The notes beneath the pieces were generated by a model. That model was not told where the DNA came from. It saw only the letters and a program-made list of their open reading frames with translations, and did no database searches. DNA of 64,000 nt from the NCBI GenBank assembly GCA_007922225.1, contig ML680086.1:10950540-11014539 (forward strand). Reading direction: 5' to 3'. Position numbers and translations under genes: made by a program. Source of the DNA: Emydura subglobosa (taxonomy: Eukaryota; Chordata; Testudines; Chelidae). Positions 50,170-61,546 of this stretch are shown in pieces. Position 1 is the first letter of the stretch; every line of letters starts with the position of its first letter.

Positions 50170-50480
50170 CATAGCAGAGCTGAGCAAATAATTGATTCTT
50201 TGATTTGGTGGCTGAACCAAAAAACCAAAAAAATTTAGTTCAGGTCACTTCAAAATGACATTTCTGAAATGAAAAGTTGATTTGAAATGAAATGTCAAAA
50301 TGGTTCATTTCAACGTTTTTCTAAACAATCCGTTCTGATATTTTTGAAATGTTTTTCTCTCTTTTTTGGCCAAAACTATTTGTTTAAATTTGACCTGAAT
50401 TCACAAATAGTTTTGGTGCCTGGAAAAATGCATTTTTGGGAGCAAATTTACCATTTATCCAAAACATTTCTCTCATCTCT
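50170..50480. repeat. AT-rich repeat with reiterated TTTGAAATG-type units
   Basis: Motifs tttgaaatg, tttcatttc and caaaatg recur on both orientations over 300 bases, beginning at gcagagctgagcaaataa. This looks like a dispersed sauropsid repeat rather than coding DNA. An open frame of 102 codons at 50,287-50,595 is low-complexity and rejected. Confidence 0.5.
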
Positions 50481-50694
50481 ACTGCTTAGTTTAGGTCTCT
50501 GTAGGCTGTTATGCTCTGTCTGTGTTTCCTTTCTATACTTTTTTCACTCCCAATCATTTTTTGATCGTGCTACAAGTATCAACACAGATCAATGATCTGA
50601 CAGCTGCTGAATATACTTAGAGCTTGAGATAAGATGCACTTCAGACGCAGCCCTCCGTATTAAGTGAAGCATCAAAAGTGCTAATGGAGTGTTA

Positions 50695-51910
50695 TATGCA
50701 GTGTTGTTGTAGCTGTGTTGCTCCCAGGATATTAGAAAGACAAGGTGAGTGAGGTAAAATCTTTTATTGGATCAAATTCTGTGATAGAGAGAGAAAAGCT
50801 TTCCAGTTTACAGAGTGCTCTTCTTCAGGTCTGGGATATGTACTCAGAGTGTTAAAGCTAAGGTGGAAAGGATTGTTTAACATATATAGTTAACACATAA
50901 TTCAGGGGACTATTCAACTTGAAGTGGCCAGTTAACATAGTCATAAGAGGAAGGGACCCACAGCAAAAACCCCAACAAACTGAGGGTGAAGGGGAGGTGG
51001 GGCTAGTGGGTTATAGATTGTTGTAATAACCCATAAATCTAGTGTCTCCATTCTGTCCATAATTTTTAATGTCTAGCAAAGTTATATATTTAAGCTCCTG
51101 GGCTCACCTTTTGAAGGTGTTGTACAGGTTCCTCTTGAGGATGAGGACTGAGAAGCCATGATCACTATATGAAAAGTGTTCACCCACAGGTGATATGCTG
51201 TTGTCATCTTTTATCATTTTTCTGTGCAAGTTCATTCAAGAGCATAGTGATTGTCTTGTTTCACCCACAAAGTTGCTTTTGGGGCATTTAGTATCCTGAT
51301 GTGGCACTCCACATGTCGTGATAGGCATTTTTAGGAACCATGGATCTTGAAAGGGGTAATGTGTGGGGCTGTTCATAGCAGTGGGATTATGTTCTGCAGG
51401 TTTTGCCTTTGTTATTCTGGCAGGGTCTGGTGCCGCTTTGAGTGGGTGTGTCTTGGTCTGTGGGGATCTTGCTTCTGATGATGAACTTGAAGAGATTGGG
51501 GGATCATTTGAAGGGCAGAAGGTTGATTTTAAGGTTCAGAAGGTTTCTTTCAGTATGTGATGCTCCTTGAGTAGGGATTGTAATTGTTTAACGATACTCT
51601 ATTTGGGTTCCAGTGTGGGATGGTAGGTGACAACTAGGGGTGTGCAGTCAGATTTCCGTATTGAAGCAAATTGTCTCGGGGTATTTGGGTGGCCCATTCA
51701 TGATGTGGATCTACTTCTCTGGTGACATATCCTTGTCTGGTGAAGGTGGTTTTGTCTGTATTAAGGTGTATATCCTGGCCTCTTTCCTCTTTCTCTCTCT
51801 GGGTACATTTCCCATACCTGAAGAGAAGCTCTTTGTAAGCTCTGAAGCTTGTCTTTCTCACCAGCAGAAATTGGTCCAATAAAAGATATTACCTGACGCA
51901 CTTTGTCTTT
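50695..51910 (-). mobile_element. Penelope-like element fragment with GIY-YIG remnant, inverted ends and 14-bp target duplication
   Basis: Identical 14-bp flanks CTAATGGAGTGTTA lie at 50,681-50,694 and 51,911-51,924. The ends are inverted: aaagacaaggtgagtgaggt near 50,728 matches the reverse complement of the right end (aaagacaaagtgcgtcaggt), for roughly 110 bases. Minus-strand translations match the Penelope reverse transcriptase tail (ATQIPRDNLLQY, about 51,700-51,665) and the GIY-YIG-type endonuclease region. The latter contains NFVGETRQSL near 51,260, then RKMIKDDNSISPVGEHFS. Stops break it. Penelope-like elements are an old retroelement group with terminal repeats that can be inverted. 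Confidence 0.8.
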
Positions 51911-51924
51911 CTAATGGAGTGTTA

Positions 51925-53980
51925 ATGCTCTAAAGGGATAACACTGTACAGTGGCCATAGCAGGAAATTAGTAATGAAGGAGTTAAGTGAGGAAAACAGG
52001 TTTCTTATTTAAATTAAAAGCCAAACAAAACCTATGCCAAAGTCTTTTTTGGGTACTTATATAACCCCATTACCATAGTATCTGAGTACCGCACAGTCTT
52101 TAATGAATTTATCATAACAACATCTCTGCGATGTAGAAAATGCTATTAACTCCATTTTACAGATAGGAAACAAAAGCACAGAAAGACTAAGTGACTTGCC
52201 CAAGGTCACACAGGACATTTGTGGTAGAGCGTGGAATTGAACCCAAATTCAAGGTTAACACCCTAACTACTAGACCCCTCAGCACCTTTACTGAAAGTAT
52301 TTTGGTGAACTTCAGTTTTTGCCTATGCCCCACATATTTCCCTTTAGTTAGTGCTAGCACAAAAACAGGACATAAAAATATCATGGCAAAAAATATTCCT
52401 ACAGTACATCTAATCTGAATGGAGCCATACAGCCACAGAAATATCAGAAAGAGTGTAATTTAGCATAGAATTTCAAGTCCACAGAGATTCAAGATATTTG
52501 CGTAAAAATCTGAATCCAACTGACCCTCCAAATCTCTTGGGATTGATTGGTCACCTCATGGGTCTTCTCTTTTTTTTCCACTAGGAGCACGTCACTGGTT
52601 TACTAACCCTAAGACTTCTAGGCAGCAATGTAATAAGCTCCATTTCAAAGCAGAAGGTAGTTATTACATATTAGTGGAATCCTACACAGTAAAAACACAG
52701 TGCACTCCAGGGACTTGAGCATGAAGAGGAAATGCTGTTGAACAGAAGGCAACATGTCTTTATCCACACTTTAATCCAGGGGCATGTCTGCTTTGGTGGC
52801 AAGGGGTGGAGAAAACAATTGCCACCTTACAGAAGAGCTCTGCCATATCAGCTGTTACCTTCTACAAGAAAATGACAGCTCTCTGAGGGGCAACAGAGGC
52901 AGAATGGGCTGCACCAGATTGCAGTGTGTTTAGCTGCCGGCAATATTTATAAGCTGTACATTTTATAAGCAGAAATATTTATAAGCAGTAAATTCGGAGG
53001 ATGGTACAATGTTAAACGCAGGGGGAAAAAAGCAGCAGCCATATTTTACATTGGCTGAAATGCAAAATTCCTGAGGTGAGGGGAAAAGGACGGCTAGGAA
53101 AGTGACCTTCTCATAGGCAATTCATGTCCTCCCCAGATACTGAGTCCTAGAAATAACAATGACTAGACTTCCCAAATTATCTAAAGGCAGGCAAAGGTAC
53201 ATTTATCTTCTAAGCTTCTTGCAAGCACCCACCTCGCTCTTTCTTCTCATTAATGGCACAAACATAGACTTGGAGCTATTAGTTGCCCAACTTTTTTATC
53301 CTATTTCTCCTCCTCCATTATTTTGGGGATAACATTCCTCTGTCGCGGAGTAAGCTATGATCATTAGTGTTTTTCCTATCATTTCAATAAGGGGTATCTC
53401 ACACTAACCATTTTATGGGTCAACTGCATAGTCCAGGGTGGTTCCTCATCTAAAACTGCAGACGGAGTAAATTCACCCGAGGCCTACAAGCAATGGTGAC
53501 ATTTATGCAGAAGCTTTCATCAACACTGAGAATCTTTCTTTAAGGTGGTCCACCTGACCATTCGTGTCAGGGCTTTCTTCAGTTAACAATTCAAATAACA
53601 CAGATGCACACATCAACGGCTCTATATAAACACATTCTCGCTCACACACTCATTCACACAAATGCATGGGCACCTCCACACATACTGCTTGACCACACTG
53701 TAAAATCACCATGGTTTAGCACAGTTGCTACCACCAGTGGACATTTCCCCCCAAACAGCTAGGATATGCAAGGTTTATGGGACCAACCCCCTTTTACAGC
53801 CTCCTTTGATGTCATACCATGAATTCATTCTGAGAGTAGTATAAAATCAAACAGGGACTGGGCCATCCATTGGGAAAAGAACCTACCTGGCTGGCACCGT
53901 CCAAATTGGGGTGTTTTTCTCTTTCCAAGCCTAGGGCTGAGATCAAAAGACCTGGAGGGGTTTAAAAGATGCCCTGGCAA
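51925..53980. other. Intronic sequence with one MIR
   Basis: A MIR-like SINE is at 52,060-52,290. The remainder shows no exon or assignable repeat. Confidence 0.4.
52060..52290 (+). repeat. MIR-like SINE
   Basis: The clearest MIR of the window: ctccattttacagatagga, then aagcacagaaagac, taagtgacttgcccaaggtc and acacagga, then aattgaacccaaattc. It includes the 5' tRNA-like-distal part and the core. Confidence 0.85.
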
Positions 53981-56900
53981 AAAGAAAGGGGTAAAACAGT
54001 CAGATTAGCTGGATGCTGACAGGGATACAGAGTCAGCATGCAGTGAGGCTGACATGTGGATAGCCTGATTTGACAGCCAGGTTCTGCAGACAGTAAATTG
54101 GTGCCCAGAGAGAACAGGGTACACCACAGCTAAGTCATGTTTCTATGTAGAGGCTCAAGGGAAATGTCAAGTGTAGGTAAGGTAATGTGTGTATAGATCT
54201 CTCTTTTATTTTTAAACCTACTTCTCTAAGGTCTGTGTACCGTTTGGAAAAAAAAATAAGCCATACGTTGTTGTGGAGAAACTGCTTCTGTGTCACTGCA
54301 TACTATTACTGACCACAGGCTCTGAAATGAGAACTTTGGCAGGGTCCAAGATCCAGTGCAATGGCTAGGTAACATGGGTGCCAGTCAGGGAGGAGTAACC
54401 CGGAGACCCATTTAGACGGTGGCTGGATCACAGGATCCCACCCCAGAGAGAAGTGGAGGCACAGGCTTGCCACTTGACAGGAGTGCACTTGAGGGATAGG
54501 AACAGTCTCTGAAGAGGGGCCAACCCAGGGACTGTGACACATGCAACTGCAGATATATGTTTGACTCCAGTACAATTCAGAATCACTCACTGACATGGAA
54601 GAAATATGTTGGTCCTTATCACACAGTCAGATGACCAATCACAGGTAGAGGACCCGGTACCCCAATTATGTTATCAAGAATGTATTCACAGATACTTGGT
54701 CTTGATAAAATTGTGGATTAAACCTCGTCAAACAGTCTCGACTTGGAGATCTGCAGAGGCCACTTCAGTATGGAGCAGAGCTTCTAAAACACAAATGTAC
54801 ATGACATGGAAGAGCAACGGGGCTAGCTGCATCTCTCTCTGTTGCTTCTTAGGCAAAGTGACTTCTCTGAAGGGTCCCTTCATCCCAGACTTTATGTTTT
54901 AAGAAAGCATCAATGTCATGCTTCCCCTATTAGACACTTCAAATGTTTTTACATCATTATCCCATCATCCCTCCTACCAAAGAGTGACAAAAGCAAACAC
55001 TGAGCTATCCATTTACAAGGAGACACTGCTGCACATCAATACAGCTTGTTCATTTGAAGACTATTAGCAACTTACTTTACCTGTAGGGGATTTCTCTTGG
55101 TCTAGGCAGGCTTTTGCAAAGGTCTATAATGCCTTCCTTTCTTGGTATAAATCTCTTAATAAAGCAGCTAAGAATGGATTCACCTTCCCTGCTGCCATGA
55201 GCACATTGCTGCTGGGATTATCGTAGTTAAAATAGTTGCAGGCAACTAGGGACTTCCTCAAAACACTTTCATAAGCAGCTTGCTTGGTGCTTGATTACCA
55301 CCACAGAGGAAGTTGGGTGCCTAAGAAACGTGGCTGACAGCAAAGCAGACCTTTGCCTCAAGCGAAGCAGAATGAGTTCCCACAGTTCCCAAGTCAGTGT
55401 GATTTATAGCCCAGGGCTATGTCTCATTATTCTTGACCAAGCCAGAGCTGTTAGAACATTGGACATTAGCTGTGTGAAGGACTTGCCTCTTGCGCTCTAG
55501 TCAGAAGTTTTATTTAGCTGGAATTCTGGTTTACTGTACATGGAGATTGGGAAAGAGCAAGGATTTGTGCAAAGTGAGTTGGTGCAAAGCAGATATATAT
55601 CTGGTGATTATATTATCAAGGGAAAGGATCATCTTGGATGTAGCAAGCAACACCATTTGCTTAGTTAGGATGTGGTGAGCATCACCCAAGTTGTACAAAG
55701 CATGAACGATAGATGGGCTAGGATGCAAAATGCTGCCTGGATAATTTGTGCAGTACCTACATGTCCTCATGGTGTCTTATTTAAAAGATTATTGGGTTAA
55801 TAATGGTAGCCACATATTTTTCAGAAACATGAAGGACTTTATATGGCATTGTGAAAGATTGAGAAGTGGGATTCTCCTAAAATGTATGTCAGATTTAGAG
55901 TAGCATCAAGGTAAATAAAATTAAACAGTTTGGAGAAAGAAATGTTTCCTTTGTAATTAAACTAGTAAAGGAATAACCACCTAGGCATAGAAGGTAAAAT
56001 TAGAGAGAAAGGCACGAAACATTAGCTGCATTCACTTTCCTTCTCCAAAATCTAACTCATTCTAGTGCCACACAATTCTGTGGTATTTCCCCAAGCGAAG
56101 AACTATATTAAAATGCTCTGCTGGCTATGTCCAGTTTCATTCCAGCCATAAAAAGGGGTGCTTATAGCAGACAGGTTGTGTGATGTTTATGGAAGAAGGG
56201 AATTCACTGACCCTACTCAAAGTGCCTGGTCATTAGTTGGCAGAAAATATCCTCCCAATGAAAAATGACCACTGCTTATGAATTTTTTCCTCAGGGATCT
56301 AAAGAACATAGAGTTTGGGCAGTAATGTGAGCTGGAAAACATTAGTGTCTTATGGCATCCTTTGTACTTGATGCCATCTGAACATATGAGGGGAAGGAAG
56401 CAGGTAACTTGAATATATGAGGTGATATAAGGCACACTCATACATAATCAGAAAAGGGGCTTTAATACCCTGTCAAAGTGTGCATTCCTACATGCCTTGG
56501 AGAACACCAGGCCAGCAGTACGTGGTTCTGGTCAGGGCTTCACCTGTTTATTAATTATAGGAAAATGAGGCAGGGTCATTGTAAGTGTTCTACAAAATCC
56601 AACAAATTCTGTGGTACACTTTGTTATAAGGAGAGTCTAGACTTCATGAAAACGAGAGGATGCAGACAACCTCTAAAAGCAACTGGCCAAGTCTTGAGCC
56701 CATAATCTGTTTTGACCAGACACATAGCAGGAATTGTGGTGATTCTCCCTGTTGAGAAAGCCTGAAAAAGGGACATGGGTGGCTGCTAAGAGGAAGGTTT
56801 CCTGGACCTTTTCAAAGAGAAGGCAGAATGTTGGAAGTATCGCAGGGGAAATGAAGCGAGGATCACTGGTGGTTGGAACAGACGGATTATGTTCAAGGCG

Positions 56901-58600
56901 CCTGGGCTAAAACTATTGAAAGACGGAAGGTTTGAACTCACCAACGGCTTTAGGGGACCACTGAGAGGCAGTGATGTCAGACTTTGGAAGAGGGACAAGA
57001 ACCAATCATTGAAAGATGATACTGGTCTTAAGAGACAGTAAAAAGGTGGATGGAAGTTGTACCAAAGGAAAAAGACTTCAGACTAAACTGTGACCCAGAA
57101 CAGAAGCATTTGGGTGCTGTGGATGGAAGACTTTGATACAAGACCTGAGCAGAGACAAAAAAATCTGGGTGAAGAAGAGCTGTTGGAATTATTGTTGGCA
57201 GGTTTATTTTGGACTTTTGTTTATCTCAGATGGGGTGAAGTTTTTGGTTTGGCTGAAAGGCTGAACAACATAGAAAATGAAAGGAACTGAGGCAACGGGC
57301 TGCATTTCCCTGCGGACAAGATACGCTCTTCACGAGGTCCCCATTGAGCAATATCCATCCACCTACACACACTGTCTCCACAGCACTGCCAGCTGTTTCC
57401 AGCTTAGGAGACAAACATGGGAATCAAATGTAGGTGTTCCACAGGACAGGTCACTATCACCAAGACATTTGGGCTGCCTCGCTCTCATCAAACCATTCAA
57501 TTTTCTATGTCTCTTGGTTAGCTGGTCATCATCTCCAGTGGTTTTGTTATTCATCCACACTCCGTGACAGGTAGCCAGCAGTCTGGGTATCCTCTTCTCC
57601 TCAATCACTGTGACTTTTGCTGGATGATTAGGACAACTGCATAGAGCCATGCTGCTACTAGGCTCTCAAATTGTGATTTCAAGGTGATTTGAGCTCCCTT
57701 GCTCCTTGGTTCGTGACAGTGGGAGGGAAAGCAGAAAGCTCTTTTATTGTGTGTGCTTGGAACCAAATATGGAATTAACCAGTCTAGTACTGTATCTGCT
57801 CCAAAGTGTATAGAATGTCAGGGGGATAATCAATTTCACGATTCTATAAAGCTGATTGAAAAATGATTACACAGCAAGCCCAGGACTCTTTTTTTTAGGC
57901 TTGCCGACTGCCTGTATTTCCCAGGAACAATTGCTACTCTAGGCGGATTCAGAGTGCAACTGGGATAGATGTTACTTTCAATCTTATCAGGGAGTTTCAG
58001 ACATTTTTGGGTATGAGACAGAACTTAACTGCACCAAGTGTTACACAAAGAGAGTCATTTGAAAGAGTTATCTTCTAATGAAAAAGACATGGCGGGTCAG
58101 TGAATCCCCTCCTGCCAGCATTGGACCTTAGTTCAGAACTAAAGAGAATGTTTTATAGCCTGAAGAGGGAGAGTATTTGTGGCCTGGAAGCTCAGTCTGA
58201 TCTAAAGTTATTGCTATTCCCACATTTTCTTCTGCCAATAACTAATATCAAGAAGGCAGGGGGACAAGTGATTTTTATCTTGTGTTCTCATGGTCATATT
58301 CTTTTCTTAACTGAATTTCTTGTAAATATATTTAGTGCTGATAACAGGTGCCAGATTGACAGCCCTGGAGAGTAAATTCCTTTATTTAAGCTACAGAACA
58401 GGTGCAGCATGGGCAGCGGTGCAAGCTGCCTTCTTGCTCCCTTTTCCTGCCTCCTCCCCCAAATGCATCTCAAGGTTAACCTTCTGAGACCACTTCAAGA
58501 ATAAGGAGGCCCATTCACTTCCTGGCCTATCTACTGAGAATAATAAATACAGAGCTCATTAGCACTAAATACTTGACATAACACATACAAAAAAGATTAG
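53980..58600. other. Intronic sequence, no supported feature
   Basis: Several short frames (54,306-54,902, 55,291-55,770, 56,786-57,650) show no recognisable domain. The part at 56,780-57,700 is less AT-rich and may be an unassigned repeat. Confidence 0.35.
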
Positions 58601-58604
58601 TGGC

Positions 58605-58895
58605 AGCAAGTTTCAGAGCCTGGGTCAACTGACGACAGCTCACACGTCAGGGTTGGAAACAGCAATGTAGATGGTTGGTTTCGGGCAACAGCCTGGGCTC
58701 TGAAACTTGGGGGAGTGGGATGGGATGGGATGGGACGGAATGGGCAGGGTTCTCAGAGCCTGGGTGCAGCCCAAACCTGAATGTCTATACTTCTATTTTT
58801 AGCACCACAGCGCAAACCCAGTGAGTTCAAGTCAGTTGACCCATGCTCAGACTCATTGCCACGGGTTTTATTTTTGCTGTGGAGACATCCCGTAG
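58605..58895. mobile_element. Diverged hAT-like MITE remnant containing a GGGAT tandem repeat
   Basis: Elements of inverted structure remain. On the left are gagcctgggtcaactgac and cagcctgggctctgaaac. On the right are gttcaagtcagttgaccc and the end gctgtggagacatccc. A tandem run of GGGAT-type units lies at about 58,717-58,745. The end sequence is hAT-MITE-like. Boundaries are approximate. Confidence 0.5.
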
Positions 58896-58899
58896 AGAC

Positions 58900-59570
58900 T
58901 GAAGGTACTACATGGTCCTATGCCCATCATTTCCTGTGCCCTGGAATAGGGACCCCACACTAGCATGAACCAAGAGCAGTCTCTTTTTCTGGGTTCTGGG
59001 TCATAGTTTTCCTATTGATGATTCCCTGGGAATTTTACTGTTTTCGTTTCTTATACATGAAACTAAATGTAACATGTAAGATAAGGAGAGGAGGAAAATA
59101 AAGTAGGTAAAGCAATTGTGAGTCCCTCTGCAACGTATTCAGGCTATTAAGGGTTTCATTAAGTTTACTAATAGGTTGTTAATGATAAAATATCCTTTTT
59201 TCGTTTTACCTACTTTCCAAACGTTACAGCCAATTCTGCCATACAAGCTTTTCCTCTCCATTGACATTAATTAGCATGCCATATATTAAGGAGTGCTTTT
59301 AATGAGCTGTTATTTCAAATGATTTTATTGGCGTGCAGTATTGTTCAGTTTAATAGCACATAAATGACAACTATAGAAATTGCTTTGATAAGACTCAAGC
59401 ACTGAGGGGGATACTCAATCTCCAGTACTGTACCTCAGTCGGTCCTTGGTGCTGAGACTACTACTAAATATGCAGAGTAGCTGCCTTGTCATTTCATACT
59501 TGGGAGAAGCAATGTTTTTGCTTTTTTAAATCCTAAAAAGCACTAGCTGCATCCATATAAGGAAGAGGCT
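58900..59570. other. Intronic AT-rich sequence, nothing recognised
   Basis: No repeat or exon assigned. Confidence 0.35.
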
Positions 59571-59575
59571 ATCTA

Positions 59576-59822
59576 CTCTGTAGCTGGGAGCATGCTTCCC
59601 AGATTAGTTAGACAGATGCACCAGTTCTGCTCAAGCTAGCATATTAAAAATAGCAATGCAGTCAGAGGGAGCAAGGGGGGCAGCTCGGACTAGCTGGCTG
59701 AGCACAAACCCACTTGGACTCTTTGGATATGTACTCAGGTACCCCTGACTACACTGCAAGCTTGAGCAGAGCTAACACATGCCTGTCTATCCGAGCTGGG
59801 AAGTATGATCCCGGTTGCAGAA
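59576..59822. mobile_element. Palindromic MITE, about 247 bp
   Basis: The left arm tgtagctgggagcatgcttc, then ttctgctcaagctagca, pairs with the right arm, which reads (reverse complement) gatcatacttcccagctcgg and gctctgctcaagcttgca. The arms are about 90 bases long. No coding frame. Family possibly related to the 44,111 element (both contain gctagct-type inner repeats). Confidence 0.7.
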
Positions 59823-59988
59823 GAGTCATATCCTAAGAATGTAAACTGCTCTCTCTGCTATGCTCTACAAATCAAATGGAGAAATATGATTTATGAGTAT
59901 ATATAATATGTGTATGTCACATTTATAGGTACAGTTTCAGTCACACCTATCATATAATGGGTCACATAGCATCATATAATGGCAGCGT

Positions 59989-60294
59989 TCACTTTCCATT
60001 ATATGCTAACAACATGTCTGACATCAGAAGGAATGGCCTGGTGTAAGTCTCTTTGGGTGTTTTCACAGCTGATTCCACCACCTTATCATTACATTGCGGG
60101 TATGCCGCGGACAAGGTCTGGTGGTCAAACTTCCATTTACATATAAATTCTTTGAATTCTTCCAATGCGAACTGGGGGTCATTATCAGTAAATACTTCAT
60201 CTGGAATGCCGTATCTCATCAAGTGGGTTTGCAGTGACTTGTTTCTTGTATCAGGCAGAGCAGGGACCTCCCAAAAGTTTGAATAGTAGTCCAA
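59989..60294 (-). pseudogene. Gypsy-type integrase core fragment
   Basis: This open stretch of 101 codons begins MDYYSNFWEVPALPDTR and includes RYGIPDEVFTDNDPQF, with the second Asp of the DDE triad, and the glutamate in VVESAVK. The first Asp (VRMDLF) lies upstream in another frame, near 60,335. A frameshift therefore separates the DDE residues. Integrase inserts the retrotransposon DNA copy into the genome; this copy cannot. The gypsy-type class is favoured by the DYYSNFWEV motif. Confidence 0.75.
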
Positions 60295-61546
60295 GTTTGA
60301 ATAGTGTAAACAAGTGATGCTTTTCCTTGAAGGTGAATAAGTCCATTCTCACCGTTTCCTATAATTGGGTGAACAGCTCATGCGGTAGCAGAGTTTCCTT
60401 CTGGTGGTGGTTATTACACAACTAGCAGATGACACGCTTCTATCAGGGAGTGCAGTTGTGTATTTATTCCTAGCCAGTATACACACTCTTGAGCCTGTCT
60501 AAGACAGCTGTCAATGTCCAGGTATGAAGCATGTATTTTTTGCATGACATCCTTACATAATGAGATGAGGAAAACAGTTCTCTGTGCTTGAAATGTTATT
60601 CCATCCTGCTCACTTAGCTCATCTTTAACTTGAAAATATCATTCTGCTCCTATCAGTACTTGATTCTGGCCACCCTGCAGTAGTGTTGCTCTGTTGACTG
60701 CCTAGAGTTTAATGTCCTTTTCTGTAGGCTCTTTGATTTCCATCAGCTTTGCTGTTGAAACTAGGAGATTGAAGCCATCAACATGCTGCACTATGTCCTG
60801 ATCCACTTCCACCAACTCACTTATGCTGGGTCTATATGCCCTGTTCATGGTGTCATCTAATACCAGTGGTCATCATGACAATACCTGACAATATCTTTTG
60901 CTTCTTTCACTGAAGCGATAATAGCCTGATGCTGCATCATTAACAGATCCATGGCTTGTTTGGCTGTATTCCCCAAGAGGGGTCTGTGGAGCTTACCATC
61001 CATCACCACAATCTTCAGTTGGTATAGTCCGCTAATTTTTGGGTTCATTACTATGAGGTGACATTTTCCTATGGGCTATATTGTGCTCCTGTTGTACATC
61101 ATTAGTGTGCACTTGCTCTCTGTAATGGGTGTGTACAAGTCCAGTTCACCGCAAGGAATCACAACTACAGGAGACCCCACGGCCCAGCTAAAATTACTTC
61201 GGATGTTTCTGAATTAATACTGTTGCATGCCAGGAGGTTGGTATTATCCTTTGTTAATTTTCTGGTCCCACAGCCTGAATCTAATATGTTCTCAGACTCA
61301 AGGAGAGAATCATGATGTCATCATTGCTGTCTGATGCACCATCCCCCTCTTGTGGAAGTCAGGATGAATCTTTCTGAAAACTTCCTCTGCTTTTGCACAC
61401 TTTACGAAAACAGTTAATCTTGCCACTTTCTTTGCAATGCTGCCCTAGTGAGGGACACCTCTCCTTTACCCACTCATGCTGTCTTCCACAGTAAATCCAT
61501 CTCACTGTAGGTACGGAACCATAGCCACCTGCTCTCCTTTGCTGTT
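59990..61546 (-). mobile_element. Ty3/gypsy-type LTR retrotransposon fragment (gag zinc knuckle to integrase)
   Basis: On the minus strand, in order from high coordinates, there is a Cys/His zinc-knuckle-like gag end near 61,480-61,380 (YCGRQHEWVKERC, then C and H positions partly changed). A protease-like region follows (DSGCGTRKL, near 61,290, where the usual motif is Asp-Thr/Ser-Gly), then PLLGNTAKQAMDLL near 60,980. The reverse transcriptase and RNase H are apparently missing, because the next legible part, near 60,530, is the integrase zinc-binding start (MQKIHASYLDIDSC). The integrase core runs from VRMDLFTF (60,335) to FTDNDPQF (60,190) and VVESAVK (60,080). No LTR is identified. The 5' end abuts a CR1. 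Confidence 0.7.

Noticed and set aside
50287..50595. Open frame rich in Phe, Leu and Ser
   Set aside because: It lies in an AT-rich dispersed repeat of TTTGAAATG-type units and is low complexity.
59989..61546. Possible endogenous retrovirus
   Set aside because: The integrase DYYSNFWEV-type motif and the zinc-knuckle layout fit Ty3/gypsy retrotransposons. No envelope gene or retroviral LTR was seen.
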